Under the pieces are notes generated by a model that worked only from the letters and a program-made list of their open reading frames with translations, was not told the origin of the DNA and did not search any database. Positions 56,023 through 64,000 of a stretch of DNA of 64,000 bases are shown here, in pieces. Source of the stretch: Bacteroidales bacterium (lineage in GTDB: Bacteria > Bacteroidota > Bacteroidia > Bacteroidales > UBA932); the NCBI GenBank assembly GCA_017935505.1, contig JAGBHM010000033.1:124001-188000 (forward strand), in the 5' to 3' direction. The position numbers and the translations under genes are program-made. Each line of letters begins with the position of its first letter. Positions within the stretch are counted from its first letter, which is position 1.

Positions 56023-56763
56023 ATGAAGAAAAAATATACTGAGGAGCGTGTAGTTTCATGTTATGAAGCTGATTCAAACCATAATTTCAGACCGACAGCA
56101 ATGCTTGATCTGATGCAGGAGGCTGCCGGACGTGATGCTTCGGTCCTTGGATTCGGCTATGATGAGATGATTTCAGAAAATACTGCGTGGGTCCTTTCGA
56201 GAACGAGGGTATGTTTTCACAAATGCCCTAAATGGAGAGATTCTGTGGTATTGAAGACATGGCATAAGGGCGCAAACCGCATCTTCTATTTGAGGGATTT
56301 CTTACTTGAATCTCCTGAAGGTGAACTTCTTATCAGCGCAACAACCTCTTGGCTCATAATAGACCTTGCAACCCGACGGATGGTACGCAACACTACACTT
56401 GCAGAGAACTTCGACAATTCTGAAATGGGAGATGCCATTGAGGAGCAGGCCGGAAAGGTGGTGCTGCCAAAGGGTCTGGAACCTGAACTTGTGCATACAC
56501 ATAAGGTTGTCTGGAGTGATATTGATACCAACGGACATGTAAATAATGTAAAATATGCTGTATGGGCTCTTGATGCGGTTGATTATGACATACTTAAGGA
56601 GAAGAGTCTGAAGGAGATGCTTATCAATTACGATACTGAGGTGATGAGAGACCAGACAGTTGAGCTTTACAGAGTTGTGGCCCAGGAGGAGGAGAGTACT
56701 GTGGCCTATATTGTAGGAAAGGTAGAGGGTAAGAGCTGTTTCAGCATAAAGATGAATTTCTAG
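56023..56763 (+). CDS. Acyl-ACP thioesterase (FatA/FatB type)
   Basis: A 246-residue double-hotdog protein that releases fatty acids from acyl carrier protein. The first hotdog contains NHNFRPTAMLDLMQEAAGRDA. The second has the catalytic region DIDTNGHVNNVKYAVWALD. ATG 56023 (MKKKYTEER) is preferred over the in-frame TTG at 56017. TAAATTTG at 55993-56000 is a candidate -7 box. The stop is three bases before pdxB, so the two genes are likely translated from one message. Confidence 0.9.
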   Translation: MKKKYTEERVVSCYEADSNHNFRPTAMLDLMQEAAGRDASVLGFGYDEMISENTAWVLSRTRVCFHKCPKWRDSVVLKTWHKGANRIFYLRDFLLESPEGELLISATTSWLIIDLATRRMVRNTTLAENFDNSEMGDAIEEQAGKVVLPKGLEPELVHTHKVVWSDIDTNGHVNNVKYAVWALDAVDYDILKEKSLKEMLINYDTEVMRDQTVELYRVVAQEEESTVAYIVGKVEGKSCFSIKMNF

Positions 56764-56766
56764 CCT

Positions 56767-57831
56767 ATGAAGGTTGTTGTTGATAAAGATATTCCCTTCC
56801 TTTCAGGAGTTCTTGAACCATATTTTAAGGAAGTTGTATATTTGTTGGGAAAAGATATATCACCTGAGGATGTAGCAGATGCTTGCGCAATGGTAATACG
56901 CACACGTACCAAGTGCAATGAGAAGCTGCTCAAAGGCTCTTCTGTCAAGTTCATTGCAACAGCTACGATAGGTACCGACCATATTGATATGGAGTATTGC
57001 CGTAGGGCCGGTATTGTTGTGAAAAATGCGGCTGGCTGCAATGCTGCCGGAGTGATGCAATATGTCTTTACAGCATTGTATGGAGTTGCCTCCAAAAAGT
57101 CAATTTCTCTCACAGAGGGCACTGTACTGGGTGTTATAGGAGTGGGAAATGTTGGCAGCCGTGTTGCTGCCATGGGTGAGTATATGGGCTTTAATGTGCT
57201 CAGGTGTGATCCGGCAAAGGAGAAGGAGGCGGGTGCAGATGCAGCTTCGTACTGCACATTGGAGTATCTGTTGAAAAATTCTGATATTGTAACTCTGCAT
57301 ACCGACCTTAACCCTACAAGCAGGGATATGGCAGGGGTGGAGTTCTTCAGAAGTATGAAAGATGGAGCAATCTTCATAAACTCCTCCAGAGGAGAGGTTG
57401 TGCAGGAGGATGCACTGCTCGCTTCAATTGGTAAGCTGTCGGCTGTAATAATAGATGTGTGGAGGAATGAACCTTCTATAAATAAAGAACTTATGGAAAA
57501 GGCAGATATTGCCACTCCACATATTGCCGGTTACTCCTACGAAGGCAAGGTAAATGGAACAGTTATGTCTGTTAGGGCATTGGCCGGATTTTATGATATA
57601 GCACCGCTCAAAACCTTTATAATAGAGCCACCGGAGAAGAATACCAACTCTTTTTCAAAAGATGGGCTCTGTCAAACTCAAATTGCTGAGTATTTTGGGA
57701 ATATTTTTCCTATCTTTGAACATTGTGCGGATTTGAAAGCTCATCCGCAGAATTTTGAACAATTGAGATCTAATTTTAAATACAGGAGAGAATTTTATGT
57801 TAACCCAACAACAAAAACAACAAATTGCTGA
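56767..57831 (+). CDS. pdxB: Erythronate-4-phosphate dehydrogenase PdxB
   Basis: A 354-residue NAD-dependent D-2-hydroxyacid dehydrogenase that oxidises erythronate-4-phosphate in the DXP-independent branch's precursor step of pyridoxal phosphate synthesis. The start KVVVDKDIPFLSGVLEPYF is diagnostic for PdxB, as are ATATIGTDHIDMEYC and AAGCNAAGVMQYVFTAL. The NAD site is VLGVIGVGNVGSRVA. Catalytic Arg, Glu and His appear in INSSRGEVVQ, WRNEP and ATPHIAGYS. The last 35 bases overlap the start of the DUF4301 gene. Confidence 0.95.
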   Translation: MKVVVDKDIPFLSGVLEPYFKEVVYLLGKDISPEDVADACAMVIRTRTKCNEKLLKGSSVKFIATATIGTDHIDMEYCRRAGIVVKNAAGCNAAGVMQYVFTALYGVASKKSISLTEGTVLGVIGVGNVGSRVAAMGEYMGFNVLRCDPAKEKEAGADAASYCTLEYLLKNSDIVTLHTDLNPTSRDMAGVEFFRSMKDGAIFINSSRGEVVQEDALLASIGKLSAVIIDVWRNEPSINKELMEKADIATPHIAGYSYEGKVNGTVMSVRALAGFYDIAPLKTFIIEPPEKNTNSFSKDGLCQTQIAEYFGNIFPIFEHCADLKAHPQNFEQLRSNFKYRREFYVNPTTKTTNC

Positions 57832-59257
57832 AAGAGGCATCCAGGAAGAGGCTTTTAACCAGCAGTTGAAGAATTTTGAAACAGGTTTTCCTTTTTTGAA
57901 CATTGCAGGAGCTGCCACTCCTCAGAGAGGTATCAAGGTTCTTGATGATGCGGCACAGGCTAAGGAAGAGGCTGTTGCTGAAAATTATAAAGGTAATATC
58001 TGTAAATTTGTACCTGCATCTGGTGCTGCAACACGTATGTTTAAGGATCTGTTTGAAGCTGCAGACAAATTGAACAGTGGAGAAAAGATAGCAGAAGGCT
58101 CTCCTGCAGATAAATTTGTAAAGAATATCTCCGTATTTCCATTTTTTGATGCGAAAGGCATACTTAACCTCACCCTTTATCCCAAAGCACTGAACTATGG
58201 TTCAATGCCAAAAGGTCTGATCCAGTTCCACAAATATGAAAATGAGAACAGGACTCCGTTTGAGGAGCATCTCCTTGAGGGTGTCAAATATGCAAAGGAT
58301 GGCAATGGTAACGTAAAAATGGTTGTTACCGTATCTGTAGAGCACCAGAAGGGATTTGAGGAGTTGCTTGAGAGTGTTCGTGCAAAATATGAGGAGCGCT
58401 ACAACTGCAAATTCGATATTGAGTTCACCAACCAGATGCCTTCAACCGATATTGTTGCGGTTGATATGGAAAACAAACCCTTTGAGAAGGAGGATTCCAC
58501 ACTTCTTTTCCGTCCGGGCGGACATGGTGCATTGCTGCAGAACCTCAACAATATAAATTCGGATATACTTGTAATTAAGAATATCGACAATGTTGTGAAG
58601 GAATCATTGCTTTCAGAGACTGTGAAATGGAAAAAGATACTTATCGGACGTGCTGTTGAACTCCAGGAGCAGGTCTATGGATATTTGAATGCTCTCGATA
58701 AGGCCGGCGAAGAGGTTTCGGATGAACTCATCTCTCAAATTAAGGAGTTCTTGAGCAGCGAGTTCTGTATAGATATTCCGCAACTTGCAAAGAATGAGTG
58801 TGTTGCATTGCTTAGAACAAAACTTGACCGTCCGGTAAGAGTTTGTGGTATGGTTAAAAATGAGGGTGAGCCAGGTGGAGGCCCTTACATCATAAAGGAG
58901 CAGGATGGAACCACTTCACTCCAGATTCTTGAGGCCGCACAGATTGACAAAAACAATGCTGAGGCTGTTGCAGCAATGAAAGGGGCAACCCACTTCAATC
59001 CGGTAGATCTTGTATGTGCTGTAAAAGACTACAAAGGCAACAAGTTTGACCTTTCAAAATATACAGACCCTTCAACCGGCTTCATTTCTGAGAAGAGTTA
59101 TCAGGGTAAAGCGCTTAAAGCTCAGGAACTTCCTGGACTATGGAATGGTGCCATGAGTAATTGGAACACCCAGTTTGTGGAGGTGCCTCTGGTTACATTC
59201 AATCCGGTGAAGACTGTACTCGATCTGTTGCGTCCTGAACATATCGAGAAAGCATAA
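57797..59257 (+). CDS. DUF4301 protein, probable nucleotidyltransferase-like fold
   Basis: A 486-residue protein of a Bacteroidetes family without assigned function. The sequence shows a sugar-nucleotidyltransferase pattern: KFVPASGAATRMFKDL (compare the G-rich loop with TRM of UDP-sugar pyrophosphorylases), MPKGLIQFHKYENENRTPFEEHL (a PKGL substrate motif), FRPGGHGALLQNLN and DILVIKNIDNVV (compare NxDN). A good Shine-Dalgarno (AGGAGA) precedes ATG 57797 inside pdxB. No substrate is known. The family's neighbours here are PLP synthesis (pdxB) and the PLP enzyme LysA. Confidence 0.85.
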   Translation: MLTQQQKQQIAERGIQEEAFNQQLKNFETGFPFLNIAGAATPQRGIKVLDDAAQAKEEAVAENYKGNICKFVPASGAATRMFKDLFEAADKLNSGEKIAEGSPADKFVKNISVFPFFDAKGILNLTLYPKALNYGSMPKGLIQFHKYENENRTPFEEHLLEGVKYAKDGNGNVKMVVTVSVEHQKGFEELLESVRAKYEERYNCKFDIEFTNQMPSTDIVAVDMENKPFEKEDSTLLFRPGGHGALLQNLNNINSDILVIKNIDNVVKESLLSETVKWKKILIGRAVELQEQVYGYLNALDKAGEEVSDELISQIKEFLSSEFCIDIPQLAKNECVALLRTKLDRPVRVCGMVKNEGEPGGGPYIIKEQDGTTSLQILEAAQIDKNNAEAVAAMKGATHFNPVDLVCAVKDYKGNKFDLSKYTDPSTGFISEKSYQGKALKAQELPGLWNGAMSNWNTQFVEVPLVTFNPVKTVLDLLRPEHIEKA

Positions 59258-59327
59258 TGCCAAGTTTATGGAAAAATCATTAAATTTGCGCACTTTTATA
59301 TACGACAACTAAATTAAATTAATACAT

Positions 59328-60494
59328 ATGATTACAACTAGTGCAATCAAAGCATTTGGAAGCATTGAGACTCCATTCTATTATTACGACATTGAATTGC
59401 TCAACAAAACTTTGGATGAGTATACATCATTAATTGGAAAATATGGATATTCAGCACATTATGCTCTTAAGGCAAATGCAGATCCAAGAATTCTTTCAAT
59501 TATCCAGAAAGCAGGCCTTGGCGCTGACTGTGTAAGCGGTAACGAGGTGGCACTTGCAATCAAATCTGGTTTTTCACCAGACAAAGTGGTTTATGCAGGT
59601 GTAGGAAAATCAGACAAGGAGATCAAAACAGCATTGAAAGCCGGTATCTTCAGCTTCAACTGCGAGTCTGTTCCTGAGATAAAGGTTATCAACGACTTGG
59701 CTGCAGGAATGGGTAAAGTTGCAAGAATTGCACTCAGAATCAACCCTGATATTGATGCACATACCCACAAATATATTTCAACCGGACTAAAGGAGAACAA
59801 ATTCGGAATCAGCCCATGGGCTTTTGAGGATTTTGCCAAACTTATTGAGGAGTGCAAGAATGTGAAACTTATAGGTTTGCATTTCCATGTGGGTTCACAA
59901 ATCCTTGATTTGGGTGTATTCAAAACACTTTGTGGAAGAATTGCAGAGTTGCAGAAATGGTTCACAGACAGAGGATTCTTTATTGAAAACCTCAACTTGG
60001 GCGGTGGCCTTGGTGTAGATTATGAAAATCCTAACGAGAACCCTATCGCAAACTTCAAGGAGTATTTCAAAGTAATTAACGAGAACCTTGTTGTAGCTCC
60101 TGGTCAGCATATTCATTTTGAGCCGGGTAGAGCGCTTGTAGGACAATGCGGACATCTTATCTCAAGAGTGCTTTATGTAAAACTTGGTCAGAAGAAGAAA
60201 TTTGCAATTCTGGATTGCGGAATGAATGACTTGATCAGACCAGCTCTTTATCAGGCACACCATGCAATAGAGAATCTTACATCTGAATACAAACGCAAGA
60301 TGAGATATGATGTTGTAGGCCCTGTTTGCGAGAGCAGTGACCAGTTTGGAAAGAACATCATTCTTCCTCAAACTCAAAGGGGAGACCTCATTGCAATCCA
60401 TACTGCAGGTGCATACGGCCAGGTTATGGGAATGAGGTATAACCAGAGAGATTTGGCAAAAGCTTATTATTCAGACGAGATATGCCAAGATTAA
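59328..60494 (+). CDS. lysA: Diaminopimelate decarboxylase
   Basis: A 388-residue fold-III PLP enzyme that makes lysine from meso-diaminopimelate. The PLP lysine is in HYALKANADPRIL, the glycine-rich phosphate-binding loop in NLNLGGGLGVDYE, the substrate-specificity helix region EPGRALVGQCGHLIS, and the catalytic Cys block is PVCESSDQFG. It lacks the longer N-terminus of some LysA proteins but is normal for Bacteroidetes. TAAATTTGC at 59281-59289 is a candidate -7 box. Its last 13 bases overlap the TetR gene. Confidence 0.94.
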   Translation: MITTSAIKAFGSIETPFYYYDIELLNKTLDEYTSLIGKYGYSAHYALKANADPRILSIIQKAGLGADCVSGNEVALAIKSGFSPDKVVYAGVGKSDKEIKTALKAGIFSFNCESVPEIKVINDLAAGMGKVARIALRINPDIDAHTHKYISTGLKENKFGISPWAFEDFAKLIEECKNVKLIGLHFHVGSQILDLGVFKTLCGRIAELQKWFTDRGFFIENLNLGGGLGVDYENPNENPIANFKEYFKVINENLVVAPGQHIHFEPGRALVGQCGHLISRVLYVKLGQKKKFAILDCGMNDLIRPALYQAHHAIENLTSEYKRKMRYDVVGPVCESSDQFGKNIILPQTQRGDLIAIHTAGAYGQVMGMRYNQRDLAKAYYSDEICQD

Positions 60495-61078
60495 GTTCTA
60501 AAGCAAAATATATAAAGGAAGTTTTTGAACTCTATAAAAAGAAAGGCCTTAATTTGAGTATGGAGCAGATTGCAGATGAGCTCCATGTTACAAAAAAGAC
60601 CCTCTACAACAATTTTGCAAGCAAAGAAGAGATGCTCCTCACTGTTGTGGATCATTTCTTCTATGGGCTTGAGTGCAAAATGCATGACTCTGTGAAAAAC
60701 AGCAGGAATGCAATTGAGGCGATGCTTCTTGTCAATGCAACAATCAGAAGCGAGATTGAGAAGTTGGGTACACTCTTGCTCGAGGATTTGTCGAGTGAAA
60801 ATGTAGATATGTTTGCACACACAAACAGATCGAGTTTTTATTCGAGGGTGATAATGGAGAACCTCAAGAAGGGTATGGCAGAGGGATTGTATAGAAAAGA
60901 TCTTAATATAGAGTATGTTACACTGTTTTATACCTCGGCCATAGAGCTCTTCTACAAGGGTGGCAGTTCATACAGGCATATCAAGAACTCCTGCGTATTT
61001 CACTCGGAACTGGTGAAACATCATCTCTATTCTGTTGTGACAACAGAGGGTAGAGAAATTTTAGAATCATATTTATAA
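60482..61078 (+). CDS. TetR/AcrR family transcriptional regulator
   Basis: A 198-residue regulator. The N-terminal helix-turn-helix is clear in LSMEQIADELHVTKKTLYNNFASKEEML. The C-terminal ligand-binding domain is helical and unassigned. It overlaps lysA by 13 bases, so translation is probably coupled and it may sense a metabolite related to this stretch, but no target gene (efflux pump or operator repeat) is evident nearby. It ends 14 bases before ffh. Confidence 0.9.
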   Translation: MPRLSSKAKYIKEVFELYKKKGLNLSMEQIADELHVTKKTLYNNFASKEEMLLTVVDHFFYGLECKMHDSVKNSRNAIEAMLLVNATIRSEIEKLGTLLLEDLSSENVDMFAHTNRSSFYSRVIMENLKKGMAEGLYRKDLNIEYVTLFYTSAIELFYKGGSSYRHIKNSCVFHSELVKHHLYSVVTTEGREILESYL

Positions 61079-61092
61079 TATAGCGATAACGT

Positions 61093-62427
61093 ATGTTTGA
61101 AAATTTAATAGACAGGTTAGAGAACTCCTTCAAAATTCTGAAAGGTGAGGGCAAGATAACAGAGATTAACGTAGCGGAAACCCTTAAGGATATCAGAAAG
61201 GCGCTGCTTGATGCCGATGTGAGCTACAAAATAGCAAAGAAGTTCTGTGACGATGTAAAACAGATAGCTTTGGGCCAGGATGTGCTCAAATCTGTACGTC
61301 CTAGCCAGATGATGGTTAAGATTGTACATGATGAGCTCACCAAACTCATGGGCAGCGAGGCTGTGGACATTAATATTAAAGGAACTCCGGGCATTGTGCT
61401 TGTTGCCGGTCTGCAGGGTTCCGGTAAAACCACATTCTCAGGCAAACTGGCACTCAACTGCAAGAACAAGAGAGGCTTGAAGGTTTTGCTTGTTGCCGGT
61501 GACGTATACCGTCCTGCAGCTATCGACCAATTGAAGGTGCTCGGTGAGCAGATAGGTGTGAGAGTATACTCGGAGGAGGGTTCAAAAGATCCTGTAGCAA
61601 TCGCAAACAATGCAATAAAAGTTGCCAAGGCCGAGGGTTACTCGCTTGTGATCATAGATACTGCCGGCCGTCTTGCTGTTGATGAGCAGATGATGGATGA
61701 GATAGAGGCAATCAAAAATGCAGTGAACCCTACCGAGACATTGTTTGTTGTAGATTCAATGACCGGTCAGGATGCTGTAGAGACTGCCAAAGCATTCAAC
61801 GACAGATTGGATTTCAATGGTGTTGTACTTACCAAACTCGACGGTGATACCAGAGGTGGTGCAGCCCTTTCAATCAGAGCTGTTGTTGACAAGCCTATCA
61901 AATTTGTAAGTGCCGGAGAGAAGATGGAGGCACTTGATGTCTTCCATCCTAAACGTATTGCAGACCGTATTCTCGGAATGGGAGACGTTGTTTCACTGGT
62001 TGAGAAGGCTCAGGAGCAGTTCAATGAGGAAGAGGCCAAAAAATTGCAGAAAAAACTGATTAAAGACCAGTTTACCCTTTCTGATTTTTATGACCAGATC
62101 CAGCAGATCAAGAAGATGGGTAATATCAAGGATTTGGCATCTATGCTTCCTGGTATGGGCAAAGCCTTGAAAGATATTGATATAGACAACTCAGCCTTTA
62201 AGGGCGTAGAGGCTATAATATTATCGATGACCCCTTATGAGAGGAACAACCCTTCAATTTTGAACGGCAGCCGCCGCAGGCGTATTGCGGAGGGTAGCGG
62301 AACATCTGTAGTGGAAGTGAACAGACTGCTTAAACAGTTTGAGGATACCAGAAAAATCATGAAGACCATGGCAGGTGGCGGAGCAAAGAAGGCAATGCGG
62401 GCTATGGGCGGTTTAAGAAGAAGATAA
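61093..62427 (+). CDS. ffh: Signal recognition particle protein Ffh
   Basis: The 444-residue SRP GTPase. The N domain is followed by the G domain, with G1 GLQGSGKTTFSGKLA, the insertion box, DTAGRLAVDEQM and TKLDGDTRGGAALSI. The methionine-rich M domain (residues ~310-444) ends GAKKAMRAMGGLRRR and contains the RNA-binding NGSRRRRIAEGSGTSV. It binds the SRP RNA encoded at 2490-2586 and targets inner-membrane proteins to FtsY. The gene is transcribed with the TetR gene and folD, in line with close spacing (14 and 15 bases). Confidence 0.98.
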   Translation: MFENLIDRLENSFKILKGEGKITEINVAETLKDIRKALLDADVSYKIAKKFCDDVKQIALGQDVLKSVRPSQMMVKIVHDELTKLMGSEAVDINIKGTPGIVLVAGLQGSGKTTFSGKLALNCKNKRGLKVLLVAGDVYRPAAIDQLKVLGEQIGVRVYSEEGSKDPVAIANNAIKVAKAEGYSLVIIDTAGRLAVDEQMMDEIEAIKNAVNPTETLFVVDSMTGQDAVETAKAFNDRLDFNGVVLTKLDGDTRGGAALSIRAVVDKPIKFVSAGEKMEALDVFHPKRIADRILGMGDVVSLVEKAQEQFNEEEAKKLQKKLIKDQFTLSDFYDQIQQIKKMGNIKDLASMLPGMGKALKDIDIDNSAFKGVEAIILSMTPYERNNPSILNGSRRRRIAEGSGTSVVEVNRLLKQFEDTRKIMKTMAGGGAKKAMRAMGGLRRR

Positions 62428-62442
62428 TTAAATACTTGTAAT

Positions 62443-63321
62443 ATGTCTCCTGTTATAATAGACGGAAAATATACCTCCGACAAAATCAAAAAAGAGATTG
62501 CACAGAGAGTGGAGGAGATTGTCGCCAATGGCGGTAAAAGGCCTCATTTGGTTGCAATTCTTGTAGGAAATGACGGTGCAAGCCAAACATATGTGGGGCA
62601 TAAGGAGCGAGCCTGCAAAGAGGTTGGATTTGATTCTACAGTATTGAGATTCGAAGACTCCATAACAGAAGCAGAATTGCTTGATGTTATTGCAGAACTC
62701 AACTCAGATGATCATGTGGATGGCATGATTGTACAGTTGCCGCTGCCAAAGCACATTGATGAGCAGAAGGTGATTGAAGCGATACATCCCGAAAAGGATG
62801 TTGACGGATTCCATCCTGCCAATGTGGGCAAAATGATGTTGGGATTACCGACAATGCTTCCTGCAACTCCGGCAGGTATTATGTGTCTATTGGAAGAGTA
62901 TAATGTTGAAACTAAAGGTAAAAACTGCGTAATTATAGGACGTAGCAATATAGTTGGAAGACCTTTGGCAAATCTTCTTTCTCAAAAGGGCAAATATGCC
63001 GATTGCACAGTAACAGTGTGTCATAGCAATACTAAGAATATTGAAGAGCATACAAAAAATGCCGATATTATTGTTGCTGCACTCGGTAAAGCCGGATTTT
63101 TGAAAGGTGATATGGTAAAAGAGGGGGCCGTTGTGATAGATGTGGGAATTACCAGAGTACCGGACTCTACAAAGAAGTCGGGATACCGTCTCAGTGGCGA
63201 CTGCGACTATGAAACAGTTGCTCCCAAATGCTCATACATAACCCCTGTTCCTGGCGGAGTTGGTCCGATGACAATAGTTTCACTTATGCTCAATACCTTA
63301 AAGAGCGCAGAGGGGAAATAA
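62443..63321 (+). CDS. folD: Bifunctional methylenetetrahydrofolate dehydrogenase/cyclohydrolase
   Basis: A 292-residue FolD that interconverts methylene-, methenyl- and formyl-tetrahydrofolate with NADP. Motifs include [22 protein letters not shown] with the catalytic Lys, [23 protein letters not shown], the Rossmann [16 protein letters not shown] and [15 protein letters not shown]. It ends the plus-strand run and is followed by a hairpin terminator at 63348. It supplies one-carbon units together with the pterin pathway gene folB near the left side. Confidence 0.97.
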   Translation: MSPVIIDGKYTSDKIKKEIAQRVEEIVANGGKRPHLVAILVGNDGASQTYVGHKERACKEVGFDSTVLRFEDSITEAELLDVIAELNSDDHVDGMIVQLPLPKHIDEQKVIEAIHPEKDVDGFHPANVGKMMLGLPTMLPATPAGIMCLLEEYNVETKGKNCVIIGRSNIVGRPLANLLSQKGKYADCTVTVCHSNTKNIEEHTKNADIIVAALGKAGFLKGDMVKEGAVVIDVGITRVPDSTKKSGYRLSGDCDYETVAPKCSYITPVPGGVGPMTIVSLMLNTLKSAEGK

Positions 63322-63653
63322 AAATCATATACAACACTTCAAAAAAGAAAAGATGATTGCAGAGATGCTTTCATCTTTTTTTTATATATTTGATGAAGTT
63401 TGATTAAGAATATGTGAATATCAAACCTTTATGAAGAACTCGCATGAGAATTGGCAATGGATAAGAAAAAAACGATTGTTCGGCTACACCATATTCATCA
63501 TGCTTTTCAAATAACTCTTTTTGTATCTGAGTACAAAAGAACAAATTATTTTCCAAATCGAAACCTTCACAAGTAAAAATCTCATCGTAGAGATAAAGAA
63601 AATGACATAACTATTTCGTAACCAGAGTTCACCAAACGACAGGCAAAGGTAAC
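63322..63653. other. Non-coding spacer between folD and the right-edge element
   Basis: After the folD terminator the sequence is AT-rich. A minus-strand frame of 62 codons at 63484-63672 and a plus-strand frame open from 63606 have no recognisable family features. I see no tRNA and no complete gene. The segment separates the core gene run from the higher-GC palindromic sequence that begins at about 63650. Confidence 0.5.
63348..63379 (+). terminator. Terminator after folD
   Basis: AAAAGATGA and TCATCTTTT form a nine-base-pair stem around a 14-base loop and are followed by a run of T. It begins 26 bases after the folD stop. Confidence 0.75.
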
Positions 63654-63673
63654 TCGTGTTCTTTTCGTCCAAA
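63644..63673 (-). promoter_or_regulatory. Possible outward promoter at the left side of the inverted repeat
   Basis: On the minus strand TTTG (63673-63670), an 18-base spacer and TACCTTTGC (63651-63643) resemble the Bacteroidetes housekeeping promoter. It would fire leftward toward the folD terminator, where no convincing gene lies. The spacer is one base short of the usual range. Confidence 0.35.
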
Positions 63674-63767
63674 CAAGGTCAAGCCCTGCGGGTGTCGTGG
63701 AAAAATCATCCTCGCCCCGTGGGGCTTGCGGTATTTTTCCACACAACCTTGCCTGACGAGAACACGA
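63654..63767. repeat. Large nested imperfect inverted repeat
   Basis: Several arms pair in order around one centre: TCGTGTTCT (63654-63662) with AGAACACGA (63759-63767); CAAGGT (63674-63679) with ACCTTG (63746-63751); GTGGAAAAAT (63697-63706) with ATTTTTCCAC (63733-63742); and GCCCC (63714-63718) with GGGGC (63721-63725). The whole would form a cruciform or a long RNA hairpin of about 114 bases. Its GC content is higher than the neighbouring core genes. Confidence 0.75.
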
Positions 63768-63818
63768 CCTTTTAGAGCCTGTAGTTTGGGAATTCCGGCC
63801 CCGAATAGCCGGACTAAC

Positions 63819-64000
63819 ATGAAGTATTCAAACACCCCGAAGGTGCTGCACACAAGTCGATACGACAAGCATTGGGTGGTGCATACTTCAGTTTCCACAA
63901 CAGCCAACGACTACAAGGCAGGATGGTACTCGGAGAAGATTCATACGGGCATAGTGGCGACAAATACTTCTGGCCATTATCCTATTCAAGTGCCAGGATT
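63819..64000 (+). CDS. Partial open frame at right edge, unrecognised (low support)
   Basis: From ATG 63819 the frame stays open to the window end (60 codons plus two bases), beginning MKYSNTPKVLHTSRYDKHW. The same frame is open upstream back to 63606. No Shine-Dalgarno or family motif is visible, and the first 70 bases lie in an inverted repeat. It may be the start of a mobile-element gene or a non-coding repeat that happens to lack stops. Confidence 0.25.
   Translation, partial: MKYSNTPKVLHTSRYDKHWVVHTSVSTTANDYKAGWYSEKIHTGIVATNTSGHYPIQVPG
63821..63889. repeat. Second inverted repeat with a central palindrome
   Basis: GAAGTATTCAAACACCCC (63821-63838) is imperfectly repeated in inverse as GGGTGGTGCATACTTC (63874-63889), and GTCG-ATA-CGAC (63857-63867) sits near the middle. 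It overlaps a possible partial reading frame, so the symmetry may be partly coincidental. Confidence 0.5.

Noticed and set aside
63484..63672. 62-codon minus-strand frame near the right edge
   Set aside because: Its amino-acid pattern shows no domain, and it overlaps the promoter-like and inverted-repeat sequence, so it is more likely a chance frame in a repeat.

Overview
This 64 kb window is a chromosomal stretch from a member of the Bacteroidota, most likely order Bacteroidales. The evidence is a SusC/SusD outer-membrane uptake operon, promoters of the TTTG-N19-20-TAnnTTTG type, a seven-gene V-type ATPase operon with a DUF2764 gene, a Bacteroidetes-style biotin-dependent sodium-pumping decarboxylase operon with methylmalonyl-CoA epimerase, and many Bacteroidetes families (DUF4301, DUF4843, PKD-like lipoprotein, TIGR02757). 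Almost all of it reads as dense, vertically inherited core genome. Only the last ~350 bases look foreign.

Layout. 1-15.5 kb: a cut-off glucosaminidase, cytidine deaminase (cdd), tRNA thiolase mnmA, the SRP RNA gene, an MBL-fold hydrolase, a tetrapyrrole-methylase-type methyltransferase, folB, the tRNA methylthiotransferase mtaB, a giant TamB, tsaD, a COG2509 flavoprotein, a DUF1846 protein and a SlyD-like isomerase. 15.5-29.3 kb: NhaC antiporter, TldE/TldD protease pair, an exported M14 carboxypeptidase, TIGR02757, a tricorn-type protease, ribosomal protein L31, a BI-1 membrane protein, an exo-muramidase-like DUF1343 protein and a phosphoglucomutase/GlmM enzyme. 29.3-36.7 kb: a SusC-SusD-DUF4843-PKD-like operon whose SusC gene carries an in-frame TAG. 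36.7-50.2 kb: a Gln-rich exported protein, then the V-ATPase operon (E-DUF2764-A-B-D-I-K) and the decarboxylase operon (mce-mmdA-OadG-like-biotin carrier-beta), all on the minus strand. 50-63.3 kb: YebC and a TPR protein, recF and DUF721, a TonB receptor with a small His-rich membrane protein, then a plus-strand run of acyl-ACP thioesterase, pdxB, DUF4301, lysA, a TetR regulator, ffh and folD. 63.3-64 kb: an AT-rich gap, then a higher-GC segment with large nested inverted repeats and an open frame running off the edge.

How the genes work together. The clearest theme is sodium bioenergetics. Membrane subunit K of the V-ATPase keeps the full set of Na+ ligands known from Enterococcus hirae NtpK, and it sits beside a Na+-translocating methylmalonyl-CoA decarboxylase operon. 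An NhaC Na+/H+ antiporter lies elsewhere in the window. A second theme is tRNA modification: tsaD makes t6A and mtaB converts it to ms2t6A, with mnmA nearby. A third is protein targeting: SRP RNA and Ffh are both present, 58 kb apart. No CRISPR array, prophage, restriction system or recognisable defence island was seen. The candidates for something new are the LTD-OadG fusion on the sodium pump, DUF4301 as a probable nucleotidyltransferase, the interrupted SusC, the His-rich protein paired with a TonB receptor, and the palindromic element at the right edge.
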